Assembly: GCA_905221605.1 (NCBI GenBank)
Contig: CAJNDS010000802.1
Span: 717,501-779,500, forward strand
Source of the DNA: Symbiodinium natans
Taxonomy: Eukaryota > Sar > Dinophyceae > Suessiales > Symbiodiniaceae
Length of the DNA stretch: 62,000 nt
Direction of reading: 5' to 3'
Shown here: piece by piece, positions 1 to 11,800 of the stretch
Layout: the number at the start of each line of letters is the position of its first letter
Position numbering within the stretch: the first letter of the stretch is position 1
The notes under the pieces: model-generated
Databases searched by the model: none
What the model was told of the DNA's origin: nothing
Seen by the model: the letters and a program-made list of their open reading frames with translations, nothing else
Made by a program: the position numbers and the translations under genes

Positions 1-973
1 TTGCAGCCAAGCCTGCTGTCCACACGAAAGCAGAGCAACACACATTTCGAGAAAACTGAGGGCTGCAATTGACATGTTTCACAGTCACATGTCGTCGCCG
101 CAGTATTTGCATCCCAGTCCTGCTCATTCAATGCGTGCTGATGAGTCACGACCTTGAATTGGCCATGGCGTTCGTTTGTTTCCGCTAAATGTGTTTATTC
201 CGTGCGCTGTCTTGCATGGTCGCTGTAGTATTCAGAATAATCGCAGAAAACAGGCGAAGCAGCACAAACAGCCCTGTTTCCAACCAATTCTGCTAGCAAG
301 CTTCTTGTGATCACCGCTTTGCGAAGAAATTTAGTTAAGTTCAAGCCACATGATCACGCATGAACTTGGAGGGTTCATGCTGCGCCAGAAGCGTGTGTGA
401 GCATGTACCTCGGAAGATTGGTACTAAACCAAGAAGCCACAGTTCTTAATAGACAAGCCTGCCGACCATAGCTGAGCTGACATCCCGAGATGGGTGCTGG
501 ACTAAGTAGGAGTGTGCACAGTTTCAGGCCGCTCGGAAGCCTTGAGCAGTGGCATGGGTCGCCGACTGACAGGTGCAGCATGTGCCCGCAGACGACCTCA
601 AGTGTTGGCGGAGGGCGAGACACCTTTTTGGGAGGACTGGTGGAAATGCGGTGACAAGGATGCTGCTGACCGTGAATTGGGTATTCTTGGAGTGTCCAGG
701 AAGTTGGCAAATCAAAGGCCTCGCATGCCGGCATCTTAACAAATAGCTATGTCAGCTATGTGCCTCGTCTTCCCATGTGTTTGTTCAATTGTGTACATGT
801 GGGCTCCCAACGATTCGCATCTCTGCACCTCGCTGCCCACGACGAAGCTGCGGACTGCTCAATCCACTGTTGTCTTCCAGATGACACATGCAATCATCAT
901 GTTTGGGCATTGGTCCGACTGAGCACGTACTCTCAGCGCCATGTGTGCCACTGCGTTCCACGTGTACTCACTC
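1..973. other. Unassigned left edge
   Basis: No recognisable gene. A short + strand frame at 512-739 ends in an open stretch rich in charged residues (around EDWWKCGDKDAADRELG) and could be an exon of a gene beginning outside the window. No clear splice signals fix its ends, so it is not called as a gene. Confidence 0.3.
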
Positions 974-1760
974 ATGGCTGATCCTGTCTCATCCAGCGGC
1001 GATGGGTCCAGCGTGCGAGCATGGCACGACTACGATTGGGAGGCATCGCATTTTGTGTCATCATTGCTGTCAAACTCACTCCACCGAAGACCGGTAGCTG
1101 CGCGAGATTTAACACTCAACCGACTTAACCAATTGGCGGAGGTTTCCCTTGCGCACGCTCATGTTTGCCTAGATCTTTCGTGGGGGGGGGTCTCCTCCTT
1201 AGTCCTTTTCCTCATTGCTTCAAAAAAAGAGGCTTAATTAAGATGATTTGTCTCCTCAGGAGTCGTCCCCCCCCCCTTCATCCCAATCTTACATCCTAGT
1301 GTTGACTGCTTGTGTTGTTAAAAGTTCTTGATACTTGATACTGTACCCATCGGAATAAGAGCTTGAGGTAGGGATGTTGGGCCTGAAACGTGCAGATGGA
1401 AGTCAAAACACAACCTTTCATGTGGCCCAGGAGGTGATCGCAGGTCGACAGTCAGCCGGAAGGTACTTCGTTCGAAGTGGCCTTGTCCGCAAAGACAAGC
1501 TGATTGGATTTGTGCCTGCCGGACGCCATCCGTGGCTTGGCGTGTCAAGCGTGCACACATCCAAAAGGTGAGATGATGAGGGTTTGCATGATGAGCTGCA
1601 GCGCGCATGTAACCCTGTAAGAGTTGTGAAAATGTGCCGCTGCCGCTGAAGGCCAACTGCCATTGTGCGAAATTTCCGAGGGCTGCAAGCTGGGCTTTGC
1701 ACCCTGGGTTGTGGCACGCACAACCACCTCACGAATGCAGTGCTCTACGTGCTGAAGAAG
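974..1760 (+). CDS. Alba-like nucleic-acid-binding protein, partial (three exons)
   Basis: Three exons join in phase. Exon 1 is 974-1141, starting at an ATG (MADPVSSSGDGS) and ending at a GT donor. Exon 2 is 1431-1567, with an AG|G acceptor and a GTGAGA donor. Exon 3 is 1652-1760, with an AG|G acceptor and a GTAAGT donor. The joined exon 2-3 peptide has the Alba pattern: V-S-S then a basic residue and proline (VSSVHTSKRP), a helix, then a strand-turn-helix (LCTLGCGTHNHLTNAVLYVL) like the hydrophobic-G-x-G/A-I-x-x-A-V core of Alba. Alba proteins bind DNA or RNA, and in other protists they are linked to translation control. The 3' exons after 1760 were not found. An antisense open frame covers part of this locus but lacks comparable splice support. 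The family call is by eye and moderate. Confidence 0.45.
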
Positions 1761-3761
1761 GTAAGTCAAAGATAGATGAGCTGCAGTGGCCCCAAGCTCC
1801 CGGTGTTTGGGGTTGTCCAAAACCACTATTCTAGGGTGTTTCAAGTCGTCACTAGCAGTCTGATGAGAGCACAGCCAATGTCTCCATTGTGAAACGTTTA
1901 CTAGCTCTTTTTCAGCTGTGGTATTTCCAACCATCCGCCACCTGTCACTTTCCCAAGCCAATCTTACCCCCTCAAAGATCGCCTCCTTGACGTTTTCTTC
2001 TTGATGTAAGCTGGCATGGTGTTCCATTCTCGCTGAATGCACTGGCGTAATGAATCCCTCCTGCCTCGCATGAAGCCAGTTTCCTGAGTGGTTAGGTTTC
2101 ATGAACCGCGGTTTCCTGAATCGCGGGTTGCTGTGTTTACTGAATCCTGGTTTCCTGAAGCGCGTCCAGTTTCTGAATCGCACATTGTTCTTCCTGGCTT
2201 ACCACTTCGAAAGTGACACGCTCAATCGGAAACGTATCAATCGCAGCAACAGCAGGTTCTGAAGCTTTGCTGCTTTCAGAAAGTCGCGAGGGATTCAGCA
2301 AACTATTGCGGTAGTTTTGGAATATAGGAGCACAAAGAAGTACGTGATTACGATCTGCCGTGGAGGCACACTCGTCGAATGCCAATGGCATCCGCTTCTT
2401 AACGGAGGGTGAGGCATTGGCACTCCGAGCGACGTGCTTGCCAGACCGTTTCCTGCGCGCGGCTCAGGCTTCGTTTTTGTGGAGTGCAGCGTTGCTTGTG
2501 GGTCCGCAGTGTCGATTGGGCTGTGACAAGCAAAAGCAACCAAAAGAACTCTGCAGCATGTCAGCCTGCACGGCACGATGCGTCTCTCTTCGTCATGTAC
2601 TATAGACTTCGCCAGGCGCTGGATCCTGCCGGCTCCAGCAGCTTTAGTTTGCCTTGTTGCTGCTGCACTTCTCCACCGAAGACAAATAGGCTGGGTCGTC
2701 CAAGCAGCCAGATGACGTGTGCAGAAGATACAAGTGCCAAATAGAATGTACGGACACACCTGGTGTGTCTTCGATCCCTGGAGGTGCTTGGCCAAAGGCC
2801 GTCGTCCTGCTGAGTGGTCTTTGGATTGCCGTGGGCTGGTCCAAGAGGCATCTGTTCTCAACGCTTCAGGTCTAGGAATCCCGTAATTGTCGCCTCGAGT
2901 CACCTTCCAGCTGCTACTTGCAGGACTATCTAAGTAAAGGTAAAACGGTCTACGATGTATGTGCGGAGGCGATGGCGAGATTGGCGCGATTTGGCATCTT
3001 GGAGAACTCACGAGCTCCTGAGTGCCAACGAGGAGAAGTCCCAGGCACCTGCGTCGAGAGCATACTGAAGTGATGAGGCACGTGCATGGCAGTAGGCACC
3101 CGAGGGACATTGTTCGGGACACACATCGCGTGCCGGAGTTAGGCATGTGAGCTTCATCTGGCTCAGCGTAAGGCTCCTGTCGAGTGTACGCGAGCCACGG
3201 CCAGCTTCTTCACTTAACCCTAAACCCTAAACGTCAAATTTCCAGGCATGTTGAAAAGTCCACAGCATCGCAAGCAACACAGGGTGCACTTGCAAGTCCG
3301 CCGGAGGGCAAGCAAATGGAGCAGGGATGCTGGGGGAGAGCAGCTCAGCTAGTTCGCCTAATGCTGCAGTTCTTTGCTTGCCTGTACAGGGGCTTGCAGG
3401 ATGCAGCCATGTACAGTCCATCCCTCATCAGGCTTGCAGCCCCTTATTCTCGGATTCTCCACGAGCAAATCTCCCATGGAATGAGGGGTGTTAAGCAGCC
3501 ATGGAGCAGAAGATGGTACAGAGTCCCCAGTTTAGCAGAGATGGCGACGCAGGGTCTCAAACATCCGCGAAGCTCGACTAGTCTGGCAAAGCAGCGAGAG
3601 GAGGAGGCCATAGATGAGACAGGGGTAATGCGCAAAAACTGGATGCGACAGTGCAAGAATTCATGACAGTTTTGACTCGTACGAAAACCTTTTTGCCAGT
3701 CGCAGTGGGAGGAGTTGGTGCAGTTGACACCACCGAAACTGCAAGAAGCGTTCCTTGAGAG
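1761..3761. other. Mostly unassigned; remaining exons of the Alba-like gene may lie here
   Basis: No exon could be placed with confidence. At 2085-2185 there is a cluster of short degenerate repeats around TTTCCTGAATCG, related to the repeat block at 54.65-55.15 kb. Telomere-type CCCTAAA repeats occur at 3215-3232. Several overlapping open frames lack splice support. Confidence 0.4.
3215..3232. repeat. Interstitial telomere-type repeat (CCCTAAA)
   Basis: Two and a half units of CCCTAAA, the complement of the plant-type TTTAGGG telomere repeat found in dinoflagellates. Confidence 0.7.
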
Positions 3762-3842
3762 ATGGCCATTCCAGTTGCAGTGACGGATGATCCACTTGCC
3801 GAAGAGTGGGCTGACACACTGGGAGATCGCATCACTCCAGTG
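3762..3842 (+). CDS. Candidate exon with start codon, unidentified
   Basis: An ATG just after an AG opens a 27-codon frame (MAIPVAVTDDPLAEEWADTL and seven more residues) that runs exactly to a GTATGT donor in phase 0. The peptide is acidic and globular in character. No later exon could be attached and no family is recognised. The upstream frame has a stop immediately before the ATG, consistent with a first exon. Confidence 0.3.
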
Positions 3843-4277
3843 GTATGTAGAATGCTGAACAGTGCTCCGGGCGAGCATCTCGAAGAAGAGAAGGAAACAC
3901 ATGCCATGTCCAAGACACGGGTGATCCCTGTTTTCTGTGTGCCATGTGCAGCTTCCAAACTTGAGCAGGTTTGGGTCCTGCAGAGGACATGCAATGCTGC
4001 GATGAACTAAATGCCCGAACTGATTAGCAGTGCAATCCATCTCAGTCATGCTCATTGATCACTCGCAGTTGCTGCAAGGAATATTGAGCCTTATTTGCAC
4101 AACGGCTGCAAGTTCCACTTGAGGGTGCTCCTGTTGTGTGTCGGTGACTTGAGCCTGGGACACAATCTTGCACGACAGCCCTTCCCTTACGGTCCTTTTC
4201 CCTCCCTTCCCTCTGCCAAAGCCCAGTTCGAATTGTGCCCATGCCTGCTTTAGACGTCACATCTCCACACTCCGCGC

Positions 4278-4619
4278 GTGCGGCTGAGGACAGCTTACGT
4301 GCACACAGACGTGCGAATGCTCCTTGCGACCACGAAGTACTGTGAGGGAAGCACCAACAGCTCACGCTTGGATGTTCACATCACGAACATGGGTGTCAAC
4401 TCCACCGTGCCAGGCGTGTCGACGGGGTTGAGATGGGTTGGTCTGAACATGTATGCTCAGCACAATCAACATCTCAGTCATGTTCAAGAGTACAGCATGG
4501 CAGTCTGCAAGTTTCTCATCTTTTGCATGGAAGGATACTCCCAACCGACTCAGAACCTCGGGCTGCAGATGCTTGGGGAGAAGGTGGCAGACCACATCTT
4601 CAACGAGGCCATCGTTTGA
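4278..4619 (+). CDS. Uncertain open frame, strand ambiguous
   Basis: A 113-codon frame on the + strand ends at TGA 4617-4619. The 3' half (around QPTQNLGLQMLGEKVADHIF) reads like protein, but the antisense frame 4362-4622 is equally protein-like (LPKHLQPEVLSRLGV). The + reading agrees with neighbouring genes. No family is recognised. Confidence 0.2.
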   Translation: MRLRTAYVHTDVRMLLATTKYCEGSTNSSRLDVHITNMGVNSTVPGVSTGLRWVGLNMYAQHNQHLSHVQEYSMAVCKFLIFCMEGYSQPTQNLGLQMLGEKVADHIFNEAIV

Positions 4620-4670
4620 CATGGACAGGTCTTAGCAGCATCAGCTCGCGCGGATTGGAGGGATCCCCAA

Positions 4671-4765
4671 GCTGCAGAGGACTCTTTGGCTTTCTCCACA
4701 AGAAGACACGATAGTCAGCTGCAGAGGACTCTTTGGCTTTCTGAAAAAGAAAGGACACGATAGTC
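4671..4765. repeat. 47-bp imperfect tandem duplication
   Basis: The unit beginning GCTGCAGAGGACTCTTTGG occurs at 4671-4717 and again at 4718-4765, with small differences in the second half (a run of A residues in copy 2). Both copies end in CACGATAGTC. Confidence 0.8.
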
Positions 4766-5891
4766 CCTCCTGCAGATCCTACAGGAAAGTACCGACTGCA
4801 CAGCAAACATTGAATTTCGTTCCAACTCCAAAGCAGAAAACTTAGAACACTCTTGAAACGTTTTAGAACCTGGAAGCTGGCTGCTAGCTCGGCTGCGTGT
4901 GACTCTGCCTTTCTGCCGCTGTAGCTCACCGTAGGTCGGACGTTCCAGCATTGCAAAACCGTACTTCCAAGTCCTCACAGATGCAGCTCCAGAGCTTCCA
5001 AGTCTCAAGGGTTTGCAAATGTTTGCAAGTCTCGAAAGGTGCTGGGCGTGCTGGGAAGCACCTTGGCAAACCTTCGGGCTGCCGGGCGCCGGCATTTCTT
5101 TGCACTTCCGCCCCTCGGCATGCAAGGGAGAGGTTTAGAGGCACTAGAAGCGCCTCATGGGCAAAGTGTAGTTTTAGTTATGCTACGGCCTGGCTGCCCG
5201 ATGCGATGTATGTCTTCACGACATCTTCGGCTGGTCGGGAAATCAAAGCAACTGCAGTGCATCTTCACGTGATGGCCCAGAATGTCGAAGGAACTGCTGG
5301 GAGCTTTTCGGGGCAGACTTCCTGGTGGACAGCCATCGCCTGAGCAATGAGTCCCGATGCAAACGTCAAAGATGGCCGCAGATTTTGCTAGACTGCTAGA
5401 CGGTACTATAGTTCCTATAACTACTACGGCTATTCTGGTATCATAGTTCCTATAGCTACTCCAATTCCTATGACTACTATACTTCCAATAACTACTCCGG
5501 CTATGTGGTATTATTGCTGGCGTGCTGAGGCGGCGGCTCGGCGATTCTGCTGGAGATTAATCCTTCGCCTTCCTTGGCAATGTATGGGGAAGGTTCGGGG
5601 AACCGATAGCAACAGACACGAAAAGACCCCCAAAACTTGACCTTCTTCAGGCAGATCTGTGCGTGATCTCGTGGGCCCAGACCCGTTCGGTGGCCTTCCG
5701 GATGCCTGGCGGGAGCTGAAGATTGGCACAGAAAAAAGCGCTGGGGCAACATTGCGAACTCACAGCCTGCATGGTTCGCATCCTTCTGTAGCTGTGTGGA
5801 AGAGCAATGCAGAGTCTTACAGAGCTACAGGGCGTTTGCTGAGGGTGAACTTGGAGCGCCTTGAGTATTTCTGTGTAGGACATTGTAGGAC
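4766..5891. other. Spacer upstream of the channel genes
   Basis: No supported gene. It contains the pyrimidine-rich tandem repeat at 5401-5513. The last 200 bases before 5892 carry only short open frames and presumably hold the 5' leader and trans-splice acceptor of the first channel gene. Confidence 0.4.
5401..5513. repeat. Degenerate tandem repeat (TATAGTTCCTATAACTACT type)
   Basis: The motif ATAGTTCCTATAACTACT and variants (ATAGTTCCTATAGCTACT, ATTCCTATGACTACT, CTTCCAATAACTACT) follow one another, with a longer period marked by GGTA(C/T) and CGGCTAT. At least four short units are visible. Confidence 0.7.
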
Positions 5892-8108
5892 ATGACTTCC
5901 AAAATGAAGCGTAGGCAAGCTTCAGACGGCATGTCGGCGCCACAGGAACAGAGCTCACGCTGGCAAGCATGTTCGTTCTTAAACTTGGATGTGAATGGAA
6001 TGTGCCCGTTGCCGTCCTGCTCAGAGCGCACTGACCTTGGAAAGTGCGAGATGCAACTTGAGCATCCGAATAACATGGACCAAGAGTCGTTGGTGAGCGT
6101 CTTGGACAGCTTGCTAAGCAAGCATCATCATCGGCTAGTGATGCAGATGGAGCATCTTCTGGACAGACAGGACAGGCGCCGGTCAGTCGCAGTTTCATCT
6201 CAGGGGTCAGAGCTTTTGGGGCCACCGCCTTTTCCAAAACCGGTGCCACCTGGGACGGACAGCGAGCAGGTGTGCCAAGTACCCCCAGCTTTGAACTTAG
6301 ATCAAAAGGAAGGCCAAGAACGTCCATCACAGGTTGAGACAGAAGTCATCTCCCATATCCACACACTGGCATCCCGCCTTTCCAACATGCCACCCATGAT
6401 TCGAGATACGTCGCTGGACAGGTCAACATCTTATGAGTTAGCGCAGGTTGCCAGCCAACGTATCATCAAAGACTCCGTGCCACCCAGCCCTCCCGAGTTG
6501 CCAGTTATCGGGCTCAGCAACCTGCGCCGTTGTCAGACGCGGCTGTTCGAGTTCGTGAACTCCTGGATATTCGAAGCTTTTTTCGCAACCGTGATCGCCA
6601 CGAACTCCATCTTCATCGGAGTCACAATCCAGTGGGAATCAGCCGAGAGGACATTGAGTCTTCCTTCGACGATGATCGGTGTCCAGCTAGTGTACACGCT
6701 GATCTTTCTTTCGGAGGTACTGCTGAAACTGGCGGCCCTTGGTCCGCGCGAGTTCTTTTGCTCCGTGCAATGGGGCTGGCACTGGTTCGATGTCTTCGTG
6801 GTTGCATCAGCGGTCTTCGAGTGCTTTGTGGAGGTTGTGACCCAAGATCCACAACTCTCTGGTTCAAGCAGCAACCTTCGCATCCTCCGTGTGTTGCGGA
6901 TGACTCGGCTGACACGCATCTTCCGTGTCATTCGTGTGGTGCGCTTCTTCCGCTCTTTGCGAACGCTTGTCTTCTCAATTGCCAACACGTTAAAATCTTT
7001 ATTCTGGGCCATGCTACTCTTGGCACTGATCATGTACATTTTCGCCATACTCTTCACAGACATTGTGAACAATCATATGCTGGAGAACGAAGGCTCCGTG
7101 AACAATGAAGACCTTGAGAAGTATTTCGGGACCCTCCATATCTCCATCCACACATTGTTCATGTCAATTTCAGGTGGACTTACTTGGAAGGATGCATCGG
7201 GAGCGCTCTCCAACATTAGCTGGCTTTGGGTGTACGTTTTCTCGTCATACGTGGCATTCTCATGCTTCGCGGTATTAAATGTTATGACCGGAGCAGCTCG
7301 GGTGAGCCTCAGAGCAGAGCTTTTTTCTGTAGTACCTGTACTCTTTTTGGTAAGTTTACCTTCATCACTTGCACCACTTCGGCCATCCAAGTTTTGGGAT
7401 CTTTTCATTTTCACACACACACACACACACACACCAAACCAAGGTCTTCTGCCAATCAGCCATCAAGGGGGCGGAGCGTGATCAGGAAATGGTGGTGCAG
7501 TCCTTGATCATGGACAAGCAACAGCTCAAACAGCCCTTGGCCGAGCTTGGGTTCCCTTTTGACCCAGAGTTTGTTTCGGTTTTTTACCAAGTAGGGTTTA
7601 GGCACGTGCACTCAAACAGGACGGTCCAAAGTCTGTAAGTAGGGTTTAGGGTTTAGGGTTGAAAGGGTCTTCTCTTGCTGCTGGAGGGATCGCCCAAGTC
7701 CATCTAGCAGAGTTGGTGCGACTTTGCTCATGTCTCGCATATTATAATGTTGAACATCAGCTCAGGTCCTTGACCAAGCTGTTTCAAAAGATGGATGATG
7801 AAGGCAATGGCTCCTTGACTCTGGCACATTTCGAGAAGCATTTTCAGGACGAGGAAGTCAAAGTCTTGTTCGAAGCCTTGGAATTGGGAGCTACTGACGC
7901 CTGGACTTTGTTCCTGAGCCTGGACCACAATGAAGACTACCAGATTCTGCCTGAGGAATTTCTCGAGGGATGCCTGCGACTTCGTGGGACAGCCAAGGCC
8001 ATTGATATTTTCATGCTGCGAAGGCAGATAGGTAAGCTTGCCTTGCACCTGTCCGAGACCGCATGCAGCCAGCAGCAATTGGCACAGAAGCTGGCCGACA
8101 TCCAGTAG
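5892..8108 (+). CDS. Single-domain voltage-gated cation channel with EF-hand tail (paralogue 1)
   Basis: Three exons, 5892-7292, 7444-7532 and 7766-8108, give 610 residues in frame. Both introns (7293-7443 and 7533-7765) are GC-AG with AG|G. After a 200-residue cytosolic N-terminus with a coiled region come S1-S6 of an Ion_trans domain. S4 has arginines at every third position (RVLRMTRLTRIFRVIRVVR). The pore loop reads LFMSISGGLTWKDA, with no acidic residue at the position of glutamate in TLESW-type filters. The tail holds two EF-hands: a degenerate loop beginning DDEGNGSL and a good one beginning DHNEDYQI. This is one six-helix unit, so four subunits would assemble, probably at a membrane, with calcium feedback through the tail. 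Intron 1 contains a (CA)n tract; intron 2 contains telomere-like TTTAGGG. The start is the first ATG of the open frame. Ion selectivity cannot be inferred. Confidence 0.85.
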
Positions 8109-8801
8109 ATAGGCAAGATGGCAGACAGGACACTAGGGCACTAGGGCCTAGAATGGCCTAAAGCCTAGGCAAGCCAGGCAAGAATTATCTCAGATTGCAT
8201 GTCATTAATGTGGAACCTCCTGTGAGCAGCGGTGACGAGCAAAGCTGGTCTAAAGACTGCAGCGCTGATTTGCCCTTTCTTCTCGCTGTATTCGCAAGCG
8301 GCCATGAATTCAGGCACGGTTTTTGCACTGGCAACGCGAGCGCCTTCGTTGCTGAACCGTTGTAGAACAGCACGCTGTTGGGCGCAAATCTCTCCCCACG
8401 GGATCCCACGGGTCATGGAACAAGTTCCGTTTCGTTGCATGGCCCAAGTTCGGACACTCCTGATGTGTACAGCAATGCAAGAAGTGATGGCCAAGCTATG
8501 TCGAGAATTGAGCTGGCAGCCGGTGGTAGCTGAACAAAAGAGTTTGGCCCAGATCATGCCGTAAGCAACTCCAGGTCCTTGAAGCTGCGACGCGCACATT
8601 CAAGATCGTTGCGCTCTCATCCGCAGCAAGTTTCAGCTTTCACGGCTAATTGCAGAGATGCAGAACCACCAAATGAGGCAAAGACCATGCCTATTCCGAA
8701 TAACTAATATATATGTATATATATATGCAGATATATGTATATATTCTTTTTGCGCATGCCACACACAGATCATAGTGCCCGTCACTCGGACTGGTCACGC
8801 C
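8109..8801. other. Spacer between the two channel genes
   Basis: About 690 bases without a supported gene. It contains GGGCCTAG/CCTAGG-like short repeats at 8135-8175 and an AT-rich (TA)n microsatellite at 8707-8746, just upstream of the second channel. Confidence 0.5.
8707..8746. repeat. (TA)n microsatellite
   Basis: Alternating TATA interrupted by G or C (ATATATATGTATATATATATG) in an otherwise mixed-composition spacer. Confidence 0.85.
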
Positions 8802-11800
8802 ATGACGGACGAATTTCGGGGTGCACTGGAGCGTGTGCTTGAGCAGTCGCAGCGGCGGCTGCACTCCGAAATTCTAGTGTTGTTAGAGGACTGCTCACCT
8901 GCAAAGCTGCAAAGCAGCGGAAACCGTGATGCAAAGCTGACAGCACTAGACAGCCGCCAGCTAGGCCATGATTTGAGGGAGCTGGGTGCCTCAGACGACC
9001 TGGCTGGTGCAGATAACACAATTGGAATTCTGCCAGGTGCCGATTCCAACAATCCAAATGTTGTGCCCATGCACAGCATCAGTGGAAGGAGGTCAGTTAC
9101 TTATGACCTTGCAAGAAAGGCTAGCGCACACCCCGAGGTGGAGGCAGCACGGGTAGCATCAAAGAGGTCTGTATCTTTGACGGATGTGCTAACAGCTGAA
9201 ATGGGAACGCCTAAGGGATGCATCGGTATGCTTGTAAGCTCTTGGCAGTTCGAAGCTTTCTTTGCCACGGTGATCCTCACGAACTCGATCTTCATAGGTG
9301 TTGTGCTTCAGTGGGAATCTGAAAATAGGTTCTCCAGCACACCGAGAGCCATTGTTGCCATCAGCATTGGCTATGGTGCTTTGTTTACGGCGGAGCTCCT
9401 CTTGAGGATGATGGCTGCTGGTCTTCGGGACTTTTACTGTAAAGCCAACTGGGCATGGAACGTTTTCGATACACTGGTTGTTGCCAGTGTTCTCTACGAG
9501 TTTTTAATGGACACCCGCGACGGCGAGACCGACCAGACCACGAGCATGAGCAGCAACTTGCGAACCTTGAGGGTTGTGCGGCTCACGCGTCTCACGCGCA
9601 TCGTGCGCGTCTTTCGTTTAGCACGATTTTTGCGGCCACTCCGAACGTTGGTGCAGTCTATTCTTGGCACCCTCAAGGCTTTGATTTGGTCCATGTTGCT
9701 CTTAACGCTCATCAACTACGTTTTTGCAGCGATTTTTACAGATATTGTTGGCAACTACACGTCAGACTCAGCACAGTTGGAAGCGGATGAGACCCTCCAG
9801 CGATTTTTTGGAACCTTGCAATCTTCGTCGCTTACGCTGTTCATGTCCATTTCAGGTGGGTTGTCCTGGAACGAGGCAACCTATCCTTTGAGACAGATCG
9901 GCTGGCTTTGGATCTATATATTTTGCATCTACGTCGCTTTCTGCCTTTTTGCATTGTTAAACGCCCAGCCCTGAGTTTTGACACGGGACATGCTTGTCTT
10001 GCCATGCTCAAAGTATGAATGGATATGGGAGCGCGTCTAGACTTGTATAGGACGATGTAGCCCTGGAATTGAAAGCACTTCTCTGCTTACCATGGTGGGT
10101 GTGAGAGTTTGGTCGGCTTGGAGACTTGCGGTGTCAGCAAAATGCTTGTAAACTGCAACATGCATGGCCCGAAGAGTGAAGTAGAGAATTCGAGTAGCGT
10201 GAAAAGGTTTAAGGAAAAGACTGTGAGACCTTGACTGGAAGTCTGAAAGATGAACTAGTTTTGCTAACCAGGGTTCTTTCTTAGGTTACGGGGTCTCAGA
10301 GAGAATTGCTTGCCTTGTGACCTGGCGATGGTCTTGCAATTCCTCTCCCTTCAGTCTTGTATGGCGCACAATGAGATGGCCCAAAACGCAGAAGTGAGCC
10401 TCCGCAGACTTGTGGCTTGTCCCGTGCGTTGACTCGGGCTTGTCGCAGGTTCAGAGAATGTCTAGAGGCGATATCGGGCACCACTTGACTGTGGAACAAT
10501 CACTGTGAAGTGAATGGTGGCTTCATTAACACGCCGTTCCATTTTGGCATCGGGAAACCCTGCCAAGGATGACCATCACTCCCGTTTTCTCTGCCGAACA
10601 GTGAAAGTCCACTTCAAGTACTGGCCGCGATTCAACCACTGCGATTCAAGCAGTTTCGGTTCAAGCAGAGCAATTCAAGCTCAGCAGATTCAAGCTCTGG
10701 CTATTCCAACCCCCACCCCCCACCCATCCCACCCACCCACCCACCCCCGTCCCCCTGTAGTCGCAGTGGGGGGTGTCATCAATCTTGCAATGGGCGTGTT
10801 GATGTTGGCAAGCCGTCAGCTGCTGGGGCCCTTTCTCCTTACAAAGCCACTGGCAGGCGTGATGTTGATGCTGTCGATTGCTTTAGGCGTTCCCGTCGTT
10901 ACTTTCACAGGATCGAATGGGAGGCTTCTGGCAAGTGGGTTTTTAGCAGTGCTTGCGCCTCGCACGGTGCCTTGCGGTGCCATTTGAAACCCTGCCGCTC
11001 TTTGACGGTTGATGCTTTTCGTCGTCGCCCTGTCCGTTGCTATGCCTTGAGCAAAGATGCTTATGCTTATGGTTGGGTCGCCAAGTGACTCACCTCACAG
11101 TTCTATAAAGGCATCTGGGCTGCTATTCACGTTGGCTCTCGTCGCATGGTTTGTTCGCTACGCGGTTGGTTGCCCTGGCCCGAGCTCGATTGAATCGTGG
11201 GGGGTGCTGCGATTGGTTCTGCACATGCTCTTGACACCTGGTTGCGCCGGCGCGGTTGCATGTTGCAGATGTAGCGGCCTTGGGTGTGGCATCATGGCCT
11301 CAGTGGTGGCGTCATCAACCCCGCTTCTAGACAGGGCAGGTTACAGCATGTCGTTCGTCACGCTTGGTAGGCTTGGTATGCTTGGTCAGGACCGTGCCTC
11401 GGGGAAGTGTGATGTTGATGCTGTTGCTTTGGTCCCTCACATCGTTGCTTTCACGCAATCCTTGCGCTTACTGTTGCCTGTGGTGCCTCTTGGAGCCGTG
11501 CTGCTCTTGATGGTCACATCGTTCCTCACCCGTCCACTGGTTGCATTTGGCATTTGCGTTTGGGGTGGGGAACCATCGGGTGCCAATTCATGGGGTGGGC
11601 CGCCCTACCCGACCCCCTGAATGACCCCCGCAGAACTACAGACACCCCATGACACCCCCCAGAACCCGACGAGCCCCGCATAGCCACGCAGAATCTATAG
11701 GGAAGACTACAATTGCCTTGTGGAAAAGTTCGCAGAACCGCCCGCTGCCTCGCAGAAGCGCGGCTGCCCCGCAAAGGATATTCAGAGGGCGCATAGACAG

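Noticed and set aside
1545-2183. A 212-codon open frame on the - strand
   Set aside because: Its 5' part is translated from short repeats, it has no splice signals, and it overlaps two + strand exons whose phases and AG|G/GT signals agree.
10514-11620. Hydrophobic open frames that look like membrane helices
   Set aside because: They lie inside the intron of channel paralogue 2 and come from degenerate internal repeats; no splice sites support them as exons.
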